Positions 34,885-42,664 of a DNA stretch of 49,458 nucleotides are shown here, one piece after another. Below the pieces are notes generated by a model. It made no database searches. It was not told the origin of the DNA and saw only the letters and a program-made list of their open reading frames with translations. Origin of the DNA: Paenibacillus sp. DMB5 (GTDB lineage: Bacteria; Bacillota; Bacilli; Paenibacillales; Paenibacillaceae); assembly GCF_001517085.1 (NCBI RefSeq), contig NZ_LRAC01000152.1, positions 1 to 49,458 of the forward strand. The letters run 5' to 3'. Position numbers and translations under genes: made by a program. Each line of letters begins with the position of its first letter. The first letter of the stretch is position 1.

Positions 34885-35802
34885 GTGTACTCGATTAAAC
34901 AGGTCGTCGAAATGCTGGACATACCGTCTGTCACATTGAGAGCCTGGGAAAACAGGTATCAGGCGGTTACTCCTGAGCGGACGGAATCCGGCTACAGGCT
35001 GTATACCCAGGAGAATATTGAAGACCTGCGCTGGCTGAAGGAGCAGACAGAGAAGCAGGGAATCAGTATTTCACACGCGGTGCGGCTGCTGAAGGCCCGT
35101 AAAGAAAATCCGGCTGCCGAAGGTCCGGCAGGAGGCGCCGGGACACCGCGGGAAGCCTTTGAGAAGATGAAGCAGCAGATTTATTCGGCGCTGTATGAAT
35201 TCCAGGGCGAGCGGGCGAATGCGCTGATTGATTTTGGCTTTTCCATGTACGGCTATGAGTCAATGTTCCATCAGGTGCTCGTCCCGGTTTTGATCAGAGT
35301 GGGCGATGCCTGGGAGGAAGGCTCGGCGACGGTGGCGCAGGAGCATTACATGACGCATATGGTCTCTAACCGCTTCTATCAGTTTTTCCACCTGTTCCCG
35401 GTGTATGCCCACTTGCCGAAAGTGCTGGCCTTCTGTCCGGAAGGGGAGCACCATCAGGTCGGTCTGCTATTGTTTTCGCTATTTTTGCGTAAAAACGGGG
35501 TTGAGGTCGTATACCTGGGTGCCAATACCCCGGAAGCCGGTGTGGTGGCCATGCTGGAAACGCAGAACCGGATCGGGGCAGTCTGCCTGTCGGTTACAGA
35601 TAAGGAGCTGCTGCCTTACTGTAAAGAACTGATCGCACGCCTGCAGGCCATACGGCCGGGAATGCGGTTTATTCTGGGCGGCAAAGCCTATGAAGCGGCA
35701 GGGGAGCCTGTCCCGGAAGCTGCTGAGGTTATAGGGGGTCCTGCGGAACGCTGGCAGGAATGGTTTGATTATTCATTTACGGGAGCAAGAAATCAGCGCT
35801 GA
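34885..35802 (+). CDS. carH: CarH/LitR-type light-sensing repressor: MerR DNA-binding plus adenosylcobalamin-binding domains
   Basis: This protein of about 305 residues has three parts. The MerR winged helix (MYSIKQVVEMLDIPSVTLRAWENRYQAV) is followed by a four-helix cobalamin-capping domain and a Rossmann B12-binding domain. The capping motif W-x9-EH is exact (Trp143, Glu153, His154). The B12 motif E-x-H-x-x-G is exact (Glu188, His190, Gly193), with His190 as lower cobalt ligand. In known CarH, dark tetramers hold adenosylcobalamin and repress, and light breaks the Co-C bond. The residue after Trp143 is Glu, whereas in Thermus CarH I recall a His there that ligates cobalt after light. An upstream GTG at 34873 is also possible. 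Adjacent operator repeats and the carotenoid operon set its role. Confidence 0.88.
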   Translation: MYSIKQVVEMLDIPSVTLRAWENRYQAVTPERTESGYRLYTQENIEDLRWLKEQTEKQGISISHAVRLLKARKENPAAEGPAGGAGTPREAFEKMKQQIYSALYEFQGERANALIDFGFSMYGYESMFHQVLVPVLIRVGDAWEEGSATVAQEHYMTHMVSNRFYQFFHLFPVYAHLPKVLAFCPEGEHHQVGLLLFSLFLRKNGVEVVYLGANTPEAGVVAMLETQNRIGAVCLSVTDKELLPYCKELIARLQAIRPGMRFILGGKAYEAAGEPVPEAAEVIGGPAERWQEWFDYSFTGARNQR

Positions 35803-35816
35803 GATGACTTTGAATA

Positions 35817-35858
35817 AACCCTTCTGAATCACCTGCGGGTGGGCGGAAGGGTTTTTTT
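35817..35858 (+). terminator. Intrinsic terminator after carH
   Basis: AAACCCTTC (35817-35825) pairs with GAAGGGTTT (35846-35854), followed by more T residues. It separates carH from the carotenoid operon. Confidence 0.88.
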
Positions 35859-35964
35859 GTGCCGATTGTTCAGACAAACAGAAGGATTCCGGGTCTGAGG
35901 CTTAAATAATCCTGCTTTTTCGGGCAAACCGGTTAGGAGTAGCTGTTTACAGGGGTAAATAAAG

Positions 35965-36019
35965 TATGTATGATATTTGTATCAGTAATGTATAGTTTTT
36001 GTATAATGTTTGTCTGCAC
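35965..36019 (+). promoter_or_regulatory. CarH-type operator, five tandem 11-bp repeats, at the carotenoid operon promoter
   Basis: Five contiguous 11-mers begin at 35965, 35976, 35987, 35998 and 36009: TATGTATGATA, TTTGTATCAGT, AATGTATAGTT, TTTGTATAATG, TTTGTCTGCAC. Each carries TGTAT (TGTCT in the last) at the same phase. The operon -10 TATAAT (36002-36007) lies in the fourth unit and a -35-like TTGTAT in the second. The same unit occurs three times at the carH promoter and was not found elsewhere in the window by eye. Confidence 0.82.
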
Positions 36020-36072
36020 TTATTTATGCGATTGTTGAAAATAGAATCCAAGCGGGATAGGGAGTGGGACTG

Positions 36073-37620
36073 ATGACTGGAAAAAGCGCCGCAAAGGTTG
36101 CGGTGGTCGGTGCCGGACCGGGAGGGCTGGCTGCTGCCATGCTCCTGGCTGCCAAAGGGTATGAGGTAGAGGTCTTTGAGAAGCAGGATACGGTCGGCGG
36201 AAGATCGGGCGAGCTGCGGCTGGGGGAGTACCGATTTGACCGCGGAGCCACCTTTCTGATGATGCCGCATCTGCTGGAGGAGCTGTTTACCCTGGCTGGA
36301 CGTTCCCTGCACAGCTATGTTTCCATGAAGGAGCTGAACCCGCTGTATTCCCTGCATTTCGGGGAGACCGTGTTCCGGCCGTCTACCGATCAGGAGCAGA
36401 CCGAAGCAGAGATTGAGCGGCTGTTTCCGGGGAACGGGGCTGGTTACCGACGATTTATGGCTGACGAGGATGATAAGTTTACAAGGGTTATGCCGCTGCT
36501 TCAGCGCCCTTTTCAGTCACCTGCAGATTACATAAAAAGAGATGTGCTGCACGCGCTGCCGAGGCTTCATGCCACCGATACGGTGTATAACCGGCTGTCG
36601 AAGTATTTTGACGATGAACGGCTGCGGTACGCCTTCACCTTTCAGGCCAAATACCTCGGGATGTCGCCCTGGGAATGCCCGGGAACGTTTACGATTCTGT
36701 CTTACCTTGAGCACCGTTACGGCCTGTATCATCCTGAAGGCGGTATTAACAAGGTTCTGGAGGCTATGGCGGATGTGATCAAGGAGCACGGCGGGCGTAT
36801 CCGTACATCTAGTGCAGTGAACCGGATATTGGTTAATAACCATCATGCCTCCGGCCTGCTGCTGGAGGACGGGGAAAAGGTGCACGCCGATTACGTGGTG
36901 CTCGGAGCCGACTTCGGGACCGCAGTGACCCGGCTGTTCGAGCCGGGCCTGCTCAAAAAATATACACCGGTTAAGATGGAGCGTAAGCGCTACTCCTGCT
37001 CTACTGCAATGCTGTATCTGGGTGTGGACGGCGCCGTTGACCTCGGCCATCATTCCGTTCATTTCTCGGGCGATTACCGCCGCAATGTTGACGAGATTAC
37101 ACGGCAGGGCGTACTGTCGGCCGACCCGTCCATTTATATACACAATCCTTCGGTTATTGACGCTACCCTGGCTCCGGCGGGCAAATCTTCCCTATATGTG
37201 CTGATGCCCGTTCCCAATCTGCAGGCCGGTATTGACTGGCGGCAGGAGGGCACGGCCGTCAGGGAGCAGATGATGGAGCGGCTGGAGCAGATCCCGCAGC
37301 TTGCCGGCCTGTCTTCCCGCGTGGAGGAGAGCAAATTCTTCTCGCCGCTGGACTGGCGTGACACTCTGGATGTATATAATGGCGCGACCTTCAACCTGGC
37401 CCATAACCTCGGCCAGATGATGTATCTGCGTCCGCACAATACCTTCCAGGAGGTGTCCGGCATCTGGCTGGTCGGCGGCGGAACGCATCCGGGCAGCGGG
37501 CTGCCGACGATCTTTGAGTCGGCGAAGATCAGCGCGCGCCTGCTTGAGGAGCATGACCGCACTGCCCGCAGCCGGTCCGTTGCCGTAGCAGGCGCAGCGG
37601 GAAGCGGGGTGCCGCTGTGA
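36073..37620 (+). CDS. CrtI/CrtN-type carotenoid desaturase 1
   Basis: This 515-residue flavoprotein is the first gene of the carotenoid operon. The N-terminal FAD fold VAVVGAGPGGLAAAMLLAAKGYEVEVFEK is followed by TVGGRSGE and by FDRGATFLMMP, the usual substrate-entry segment. The C-terminal motif WLVGGGTHPGSGLPTIFESAK is diagnostic of CrtI-like desaturases. It probably introduces double bonds into dehydrosqualene or phytoene at the membrane. ATG at 36073 follows AGGGAG at 36059-36064. A GTGA overlap couples it to the next gene. Which of the three flavoproteins does which step cannot be decided by sequence reading alone. Confidence 0.88.
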   Translation: MTGKSAAKVAVVGAGPGGLAAAMLLAAKGYEVEVFEKQDTVGGRSGELRLGEYRFDRGATFLMMPHLLEELFTLAGRSLHSYVSMKELNPLYSLHFGETVFRPSTDQEQTEAEIERLFPGNGAGYRRFMADEDDKFTRVMPLLQRPFQSPADYIKRDVLHALPRLHATDTVYNRLSKYFDDERLRYAFTFQAKYLGMSPWECPGTFTILSYLEHRYGLYHPEGGINKVLEAMADVIKEHGGRIRTSSAVNRILVNNHHASGLLLEDGEKVHADYVVLGADFGTAVTRLFEPGLLKKYTPVKMERKRYSCSTAMLYLGVDGAVDLGHHSVHFSGDYRRNVDEITRQGVLSADPSIYIHNPSVIDATLAPAGKSSLYVLMPVPNLQAGIDWRQEGTAVREQMMERLEQIPQLAGLSSRVEESKFFSPLDWRDTLDVYNGATFNLAHNLGQMMYLRPHNTFQEVSGIWLVGGGTHPGSGLPTIFESAKISARLLEEHDRTARSRSVAVAGAAGSGVPL

Positions 37621-39131
37621 GCCGCGTGGCTATTGTCGGCGGCGGGATCGGCGGGCTTACAGCAGCGCTACTGCTGAGCCGCCAGGGGCAGCAGGTTGTC
37701 ATTTATGAACGCGCCCACCGGGTAGGCGGGCGGGTCGCCTTTGAAGAGGAGGGGCCGTACCGGATAGACCAGGGGCCGACCATTGTGCTGCTGCCGGAGA
37801 TGCTGAACGGCATTCTCGAAGAAGGCGGGCTTCCGCCCGGCAGCCTTGAGCTGCTGCGCTGCGATCCGCTCTGCCGGATTCACTTCCGGAGCGGGCGTGT
37901 GCTGACCAAGGTGGCGGGCCTGGAAGAGCAGGCAGCAGAGATCGACCGCGAATTCCCCGGTGAAGGCAGCGGTTTCCTCCGGTTTATGGGCGATATGGCC
38001 CGGCTGTTCCCCCGGGGCAAAGCCTCCTTCCTGGAGCAGCCGTTTAACCGGCGGCGTGAGTTCTTTAGCCCGGCGAACCTGGTGCTGATGAGCCGTCTGC
38101 GTGCTTACCGCAGCCTGCGGTCGGCGGTCAGCAGCTATTTCCGCAGCGAGGAGCTGCGGGACGCTTTTTCCCTGCAGAGCCTGTACATCGGCGGTGCCCC
38201 GTTCCGCACCCCGGGCATATACACGATGCTGCCGTATGCGGAGAGCGCCTTCGGCATCTGGATGCTGAAGGGCGGCTACGGGCAGCTTCCGCAGATCCTC
38301 TCCCGTGAGCTTCTCAGCCGCGGGGTTGAGATTCATACCGGTACAGAGGTTGAGGGCCTGACCGTTGAAGACGGGCGTTGTACCGGCATTACAGCCGGCG
38401 GTGTCAAACATTCGTATGATGCTGTGCTCTACAACGGCGAATTCCCGCAGCTGGAGGAGCTTCTGCCGGCGCAGCTGTTTAACGGAAGTACACCTGCCGG
38501 GAATACGGATGTGCAGCGCAGTTCAGGTGCAAGAGGCCGGATCAAGCGCGGCCGGTACCAGCCCTCCTCGGGCTGTGTGCTGATCTATGCCGGAACGGAC
38601 CGGCGCTGGCCGGATTCCCAGACGCATCAGTTTTTTCTGCCGGACAGCCTGAACGACAATCTCCGGGAATTGTTCGACCAGGGCAGAATTTCACAGCTGC
38701 CTTCCTATTATGTATTTAACCCCGCGGCGCTTGACGACACTGCGGCGCCGCCGGGACAAAGCGTGCTGTATTTCCTGATCCCCGTTCCGGCTGATCCGGA
38801 GCTGGACTGGGAGGCCATTGCAGGTCCTCTGGTAGAACGTGTCCTGGATGATGCCGAGCAGAGAGGTTTTGCGGGACTGAAGGCCAGTCTCCGGTGGAAG
38901 AAGATTCGTACCCCTGCGGATGCGCACAAGGATGGCCTGTATGGCGGCGGCAGCTTCGGCATTGCTCCGGTGCTCAGCCAGCTCGGGGTTTTCCGCCCGC
39001 AGCCCCGGCCTTATCCGATAAAAGGCCTCTATGCCGCCGGCGCTTCCGTTCATCCGGGCGGGGGCGTGCCGATTGTCATGCAAGGAGCAAGGATGGCTGT
39101 CCATGAACTTATGAAGGAGATGAAACAATGA
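37617..39131 (+). CDS. CrtI/CrtN-type carotenoid desaturase 2
   Basis: This is a 504-residue second flavoprotein of the CrtI family. The FAD motif VAIVGGGIGGLTAALLLSRQGQQVVIYER lies at residues 3-31. RVGGRVAFEEEGPYRIDQGPTIVLLP and the C-terminal YAAGASVHPGGGVPIVMQGARM are family marks. About 25 residues near 290-315 (FNGSTPAGNTDVQRSSGARG) look like a polar insertion not seen in the neighbours. Starts with GTG overlapping the previous TGA (GTGA), and its end overlaps the synthase start (ATGA). It could extend the conjugated system or act on the other end of the molecule. Confidence 0.87.
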   Translation: MSRVAIVGGGIGGLTAALLLSRQGQQVVIYERAHRVGGRVAFEEEGPYRIDQGPTIVLLPEMLNGILEEGGLPPGSLELLRCDPLCRIHFRSGRVLTKVAGLEEQAAEIDREFPGEGSGFLRFMGDMARLFPRGKASFLEQPFNRRREFFSPANLVLMSRLRAYRSLRSAVSSYFRSEELRDAFSLQSLYIGGAPFRTPGIYTMLPYAESAFGIWMLKGGYGQLPQILSRELLSRGVEIHTGTEVEGLTVEDGRCTGITAGGVKHSYDAVLYNGEFPQLEELLPAQLFNGSTPAGNTDVQRSSGARGRIKRGRYQPSSGCVLIYAGTDRRWPDSQTHQFFLPDSLNDNLRELFDQGRISQLPSYYVFNPAALDDTAAPPGQSVLYFLIPVPADPELDWEAIAGPLVERVLDDAEQRGFAGLKASLRWKKIRTPADAHKDGLYGGGSFGIAPVLSQLGVFRPQPRPYPIKGLYAAGASVHPGGGVPIVMQGARMAVHELMKEMKQ

Positions 39132-40006
39132 TAAATGAGAGCATTATGCGTGAGTGTGAGGAACTGATGAAGAAGGGCTCGACCTCCTTTCATAAAGCGT
39201 TTGCCGGGCTGCCGAGCCCGCGCCGGGAAGCTGTGCATGTCATCTACGCCTTCTGCAGGATTATTGACGACAGTGTGGATGAGCCGGACAAGTCACCGTA
39301 CACGATCCATGAGCTGCGCTGGCATTTTACGCGGCTTGAGGAAGCGGAGGGCCATTTCATCTGGCCGGCGCTGCGCTGGCTGTTCGCCAGCTTCCCGAAG
39401 CTTACGCATGAACCGTTCCTGCTGCAGATGCAGGGTCAGCTCGGAGATCTGACGTTTACCCATTATGAGACCATGGAAGAGCTGGAAAGCTACTGCTACC
39501 TGGTAGCCGGCACCGTCGGCGAGATGCTGCTCCCGGTTCTGCGCGAGGATTCGGATGAGGATGTGCAGAATGCCGGCATTTCTCTGGGCATCGGCATGCA
39601 GATTGTCAATATCATCCGCGATGTAGGCGAGGACCTGCGGAGGGGACGGCGCTATGTGCCGCTTGAGCTTATGCGGAAGCACGGGTACAGCCAGGAGGAG
39701 CTGGAGTCGGGGGTAGTCAATCAGCGCTTTATCAATGTCATTGAAGAGCTCCGCCGTGAGGCACTGGGCTGGTTCGAGAAGGGGCTCGCCCACGTGGAGA
39801 CTTATCCGCCCGAGAGCGGTCTGGCTGTGGAGCTGGCGGCGGCATTTTACTCGGCAATTCTCGATTCGGTGGCTGAAGCCGGATATGATGTATTCCGCAA
39901 CAGGGCTTATGTCAGCGATGAGGCCAAGCTGCGGATGCTGGGCCGCACAGCAGCGCGATATGCCTCAAGACTGGGCGGCAGACCCGGTAAAGCGGCGGTA
40001 CTATAG
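39128..40006 (+). CDS. crtM: Squalene/phytoene synthase family enzyme, probably dehydrosqualene synthase
   Basis: This 292-residue trans-prenyltransferase condenses two prenyl diphosphates head to head. The first Asp-rich motif is IIDDSVDE (Asp47, Asp48, Asp51) and the second is NIIRDVGEDLRRGRRYVP (Asp165, Asp169). Both bind the magnesium-diphosphates. RREAVHVIYAFCRIID is the family signature. No GGPP synthase gene lies nearby and the operon otherwise resembles the staphylococcal C30 pathway, so farnesyl diphosphate is the likely substrate; C40 phytoene synthesis is not excluded. AAGGAG 8 bp upstream supports the start. Its stop abuts the next ATG. Confidence 0.9.
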   Translation: MINESIMRECEELMKKGSTSFHKAFAGLPSPRREAVHVIYAFCRIIDDSVDEPDKSPYTIHELRWHFTRLEEAEGHFIWPALRWLFASFPKLTHEPFLLQMQGQLGDLTFTHYETMEELESYCYLVAGTVGEMLLPVLREDSDEDVQNAGISLGIGMQIVNIIRDVGEDLRRGRRYVPLELMRKHGYSQEELESGVVNQRFINVIEELRREALGWFEKGLAHVETYPPESGLAVELAAAFYSAILDSVAEAGYDVFRNRAYVSDEAKLRMLGRTAARYASRLGGRPGKAAVL

Positions 40007-40792
40007 ATGGTCAGGACTGTTTTCTGGGTCTGGTACGCTATTGGGGCACTGCTGCTGATTTTTTTCAGTGTTCCGCAAGGACTGCAGTTTTCAAATGGCC
40101 TGTTTCTGGTTTTTTATGCTGTTTATGCCGCTGAACTGATTGTTAAGGGATTTGAGCGTCCTTTTGTGGCCGACCAGTCAGTCATTTTTCAGAAGCAGCT
40201 CCGCCCGCTCCGTCTCCTAGTCTCAGCTGCGCTTATCTGGACCGGCGGGATGGCTGTGGAATGGTTCGGCGTTCATACCGGGCATCTGTTCGGCAGCTAC
40301 GGATATTCCGATATCCTTGGTCCGCTGCTCTACGGTGTGCCTGTAACGCTGGGCTTCGCCTGGATTGCTGTTGTGTGTAATGCTGTCCTGCTTTGCCGGG
40401 ATTTCGGCCAGTCCGGCTGGCGGCTTATGCTGCTGCGGGCGGTGCAGGTCGGCTTCTGGACTGTTTTGCTGGATCTGGTCCTTGATCCTGTGGCCCATGC
40501 GCGGGGCTTCTGGACCTGGGGGGACGGAGGCGGCTTCTACGGAGTGCCCGTGAGTAACTTCATCGGCTGGCTGATTGCCGGATCGCTGCTGTCACTCTTC
40601 ATTCCGGCTGTCCGCTTATCCGGCAGGGCGGTCCGGCGCGGCACCCGGCTCTATCAGGCTGTAATCATCATGTTCGGTCTTGTCGGCCTGCGTGAAGGGC
40701 TTCCCCTATGCATGATTATTGCCGGTATTGGGGCAGTCCTGGCAGAAGGGAGCCTGCGCTATGCTAGAAGCGGCCAAATCCCCAAGCTTTGA
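40007..40792 (+). CDS. cruF: CruF-like carotenoid biosynthesis membrane protein (carotenoid 1,2-hydratase type)
   Basis: This 261-residue integral membrane protein has about seven helices and belongs to the CruF/bisanhydrobacterioruberin hydratase-like family. Typical pieces are GMAVEWFGVHTGHLFGSYGY, the polar LDLVLDPVAHARGFWTW and GVPVSNFIGWLIAGSLLS. CruF adds water to the psi end of linear carotenoids, making a 1-hydroxyl. In this operon that hydroxyl could accept the sugar added by the glycosyltransferase two genes downstream. Homologues of unknown function exist, so the reaction is inferred. The last 32 bp overlap the acyltransferase gene. Confidence 0.85.
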   Translation: MVRTVFWVWYAIGALLLIFFSVPQGLQFSNGLFLVFYAVYAAELIVKGFERPFVADQSVIFQKQLRPLRLLVSAALIWTGGMAVEWFGVHTGHLFGSYGYSDILGPLLYGVPVTLGFAWIAVVCNAVLLCRDFGQSGWRLMLLRAVQVGFWTVLLDLVLDPVAHARGFWTWGDGGGFYGVPVSNFIGWLIAGSLLSLFIPAVRLSGRAVRRGTRLYQAVIIMFGLVGLREGLPLCMIIAGIGAVLAEGSLRYARSGQIPKL

Positions 40793-41495
40793 TGCGCTGT
40801 TCAGCCGCTATAATACCTTCTATCTGCTGCGCAGGCACTTCCGCTTCATCGGAATATCAGGTGAACTGCAGCCGGCTTCAGCGGGGAGCAGGCCCGTACT
40901 GTACATTATGAACCACAGCTCCTGGTGGGACGGTCTGCTGGCCTATCACGCCGCAAGAATCCTTACTCGCCGCAAGCAGTACTTCATGATGGAAGAAGGG
41001 CAGCTGCGCAAATTTCAGTTTTTCCGCCGTTTAGGTGCTTATTCTATCAACCGCGATGAGCCGGCAGATGTCCGTGCCTCGCTGCGTTATACAGCCAGGC
41101 TGCTTGGTGAAGGCGGCAGCGTGTGGATGTATCCCGAGGGGGAGCTTCTGCCGCTTGAGCGCCGTCCGCTTCAGCTCAAGGAAGGGGCAGCTGTCGTGCT
41201 CCGCCTTTGTCCGGATGCGGCTGTTATACCCGTGACCCTGTATCATGGACTGTTCTTCCATCCTAAGCCGGAAGCGACACTCCTGGCAGGTGAACCGCTA
41301 ATGCAGCGGTGGAAGGAGATGGACAGGAGCAGCATTTCAGCGCTGCTGGCCTCCTGTCTGGAGAAGCAGCTGGACAGTCACCGCCAGCTGATTTTTGACC
41401 ATAAGGGGCATATGCCGGCCTGCTTCACACCGCTGATCAAGACCGGGGGCTCGGTTCATGAACGATATGATGCCTGGCGGAGGGGGAGCCGATGA
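40761..41495 (+). CDS. LPLAT/PlsC-family acyltransferase, probably carotenoid tailoring
   Basis: This is a 244-residue acyltransferase of the lysophosphatidic acid acyltransferase superfamily. The catalytic motif NHSSWWD (NHx4D) and the later YPEGE motif are intact, with LRYTARLLGEGGSVWM between them. There is no transmembrane segment, so it is peripheral. In the operon it may acylate the sugar of a glycosylated carotenoid, a role that CrtO plays in staphyloxanthin synthesis although CrtO is a different family. GAAGGGAG before the ATG at 40761 supports this start over 40719. An ATGA overlap couples it to the glycosyltransferase. Confidence 0.85.
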   Translation: MLEAAKSPSFDALFSRYNTFYLLRRHFRFIGISGELQPASAGSRPVLYIMNHSSWWDGLLAYHAARILTRRKQYFMMEEGQLRKFQFFRRLGAYSINRDEPADVRASLRYTARLLGEGGSVWMYPEGELLPLERRPLQLKEGAAVVLRLCPDAAVIPVTLYHGLFFHPKPEATLLAGEPLMQRWKEMDRSSISALLASCLEKQLDSHRQLIFDHKGHMPACFTPLIKTGGSVHERYDAWRRGSR

Positions 41496-42664
41496 TTGCC
41501 CTACTGCAAGGAATAACTGCGATGATTCTGCTGCAGCTGGCATTTGCCGTGTGGAATGCTTCACGGCTCCCGGTGCTCGGTGCACAGCACCGGGAGGAGC
41601 CGGCGGAAGCACAACAGAGATTGGAAGCGGCAAAGTCCCGAGGGACACAGGCAGCCGCCCTGTCCGTGCTGATTCCGGCGCGTGATGAGGCCGCGAATAT
41701 CGCCGGCTGCCTGAACTCCGTGCTTGCCTGCAGCACTGCCGGGCGCCACATCGAGATTATCGTGCTGGATGACCGTTCAGCAGATGATACGGCAGCGCTT
41801 GCCGCAGCAGCCGGAGGCTCCCGGACGCAGGTGCTTGCCGGCGCTGCGCTGCCGGAGGGCTGGGCAGGCAAATGCCATGCCTGCGCCCAGCTGGCAGAAG
41901 CAGCCGGGGGAGAGTGGCTGCTGTTCCTTGATGCCGACATCCGCCTGCAGCCGCAGGCGCTTACAGCAGCATTAGCCTCAGCAGAGGCACAGGGCAGCGG
42001 TCTGATCACCGGCTTTCCGCGGCAGCAGACCGGCTCCTGGCTGGAACGCCTGGCAGTTCCGCTCATGGTATTCACCATTGTCTGCCACCTGCCGGTTCCG
42101 CTTGTCCGCCGCTCAAGGGATCCGCGGTTTGTGGCCGCCCACGGCGGGTTTATGCTGATCCACCGGGACAGCTACACCCGCTGCGGCGGGCATGCCGGCA
42201 TCCGGGACCAGCTGGTGGATGATATGGCACTGGCCAGAGCGGTCAAGCTTGCCGGTGAGCCGGTAACTCTGGCAGATATTTCAGGGTATACAGAAATGCG
42301 GATGTATCACAATGCCCGGGAGGTCTGGAAGGGCTACCGCAAAAATATTTACGCCGGCCTCGGGCGCAAACCGGTGCTGCTCTTGGGTGTACTCCTGTTC
42401 TATGCGCTTTTGTACGTATTTCCGGTTATCGCTGCGCTTTGGGCTGTAACTACCGGGGACACGGGCGCCCTGCTCTGGGCGTCGGCCGCCATAGCCGGAG
42501 GAGCTGCAGTAAAAAGAACAGCAGACAGGGCAGGCAGGCAGCCCTTCTGGTTCTGCCTGCTGCTGCCGGCAAGTATTGTTAGCCTGATTGCCATTGGAGC
42601 CGCATCCTGGCGCGGCAGTGTGTCCGGCCAGGGCTATGAATGGAAAGGGAGGCGGTACCGTTGA
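41492..42664 (+). CDS. Family 2 glycosyltransferase, carotenoid-associated (CrtQ/CruC-like)
   Basis: This is a 390-residue GT-A fold enzyme with an N-terminal membrane helix and two to three C-terminal helices (about residues 295-375). Nucleotide-sugar motifs are LSVLIPARDEAANIAGCL, VLDDRSADDT, FLDADIRLQ (DxD-like) and DQLVDDMALARAV. Homologues transfer glucose to 4,4'-diaponeurosporenoate (CrtQ) or to hydroxylated carotenoids (CruC). The likely role is sugar transfer to the carotenoid acid or hydroxyl formed by neighbours. Its stop overlaps the next TTG start (TTGA). Confidence 0.87.
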   Translation: MIALLQGITAMILLQLAFAVWNASRLPVLGAQHREEPAEAQQRLEAAKSRGTQAAALSVLIPARDEAANIAGCLNSVLACSTAGRHIEIIVLDDRSADDTAALAAAAGGSRTQVLAGAALPEGWAGKCHACAQLAEAAGGEWLLFLDADIRLQPQALTAALASAEAQGSGLITGFPRQQTGSWLERLAVPLMVFTIVCHLPVPLVRRSRDPRFVAAHGGFMLIHRDSYTRCGGHAGIRDQLVDDMALARAVKLAGEPVTLADISGYTEMRMYHNAREVWKGYRKNIYAGLGRKPVLLLGVLLFYALLYVFPVIAALWAVTTGDTGALLWASAAIAGGAAVKRTADRAGRQPFWFCLLLPASIVSLIAIGAASWRGSVSGQGYEWKGRRYR

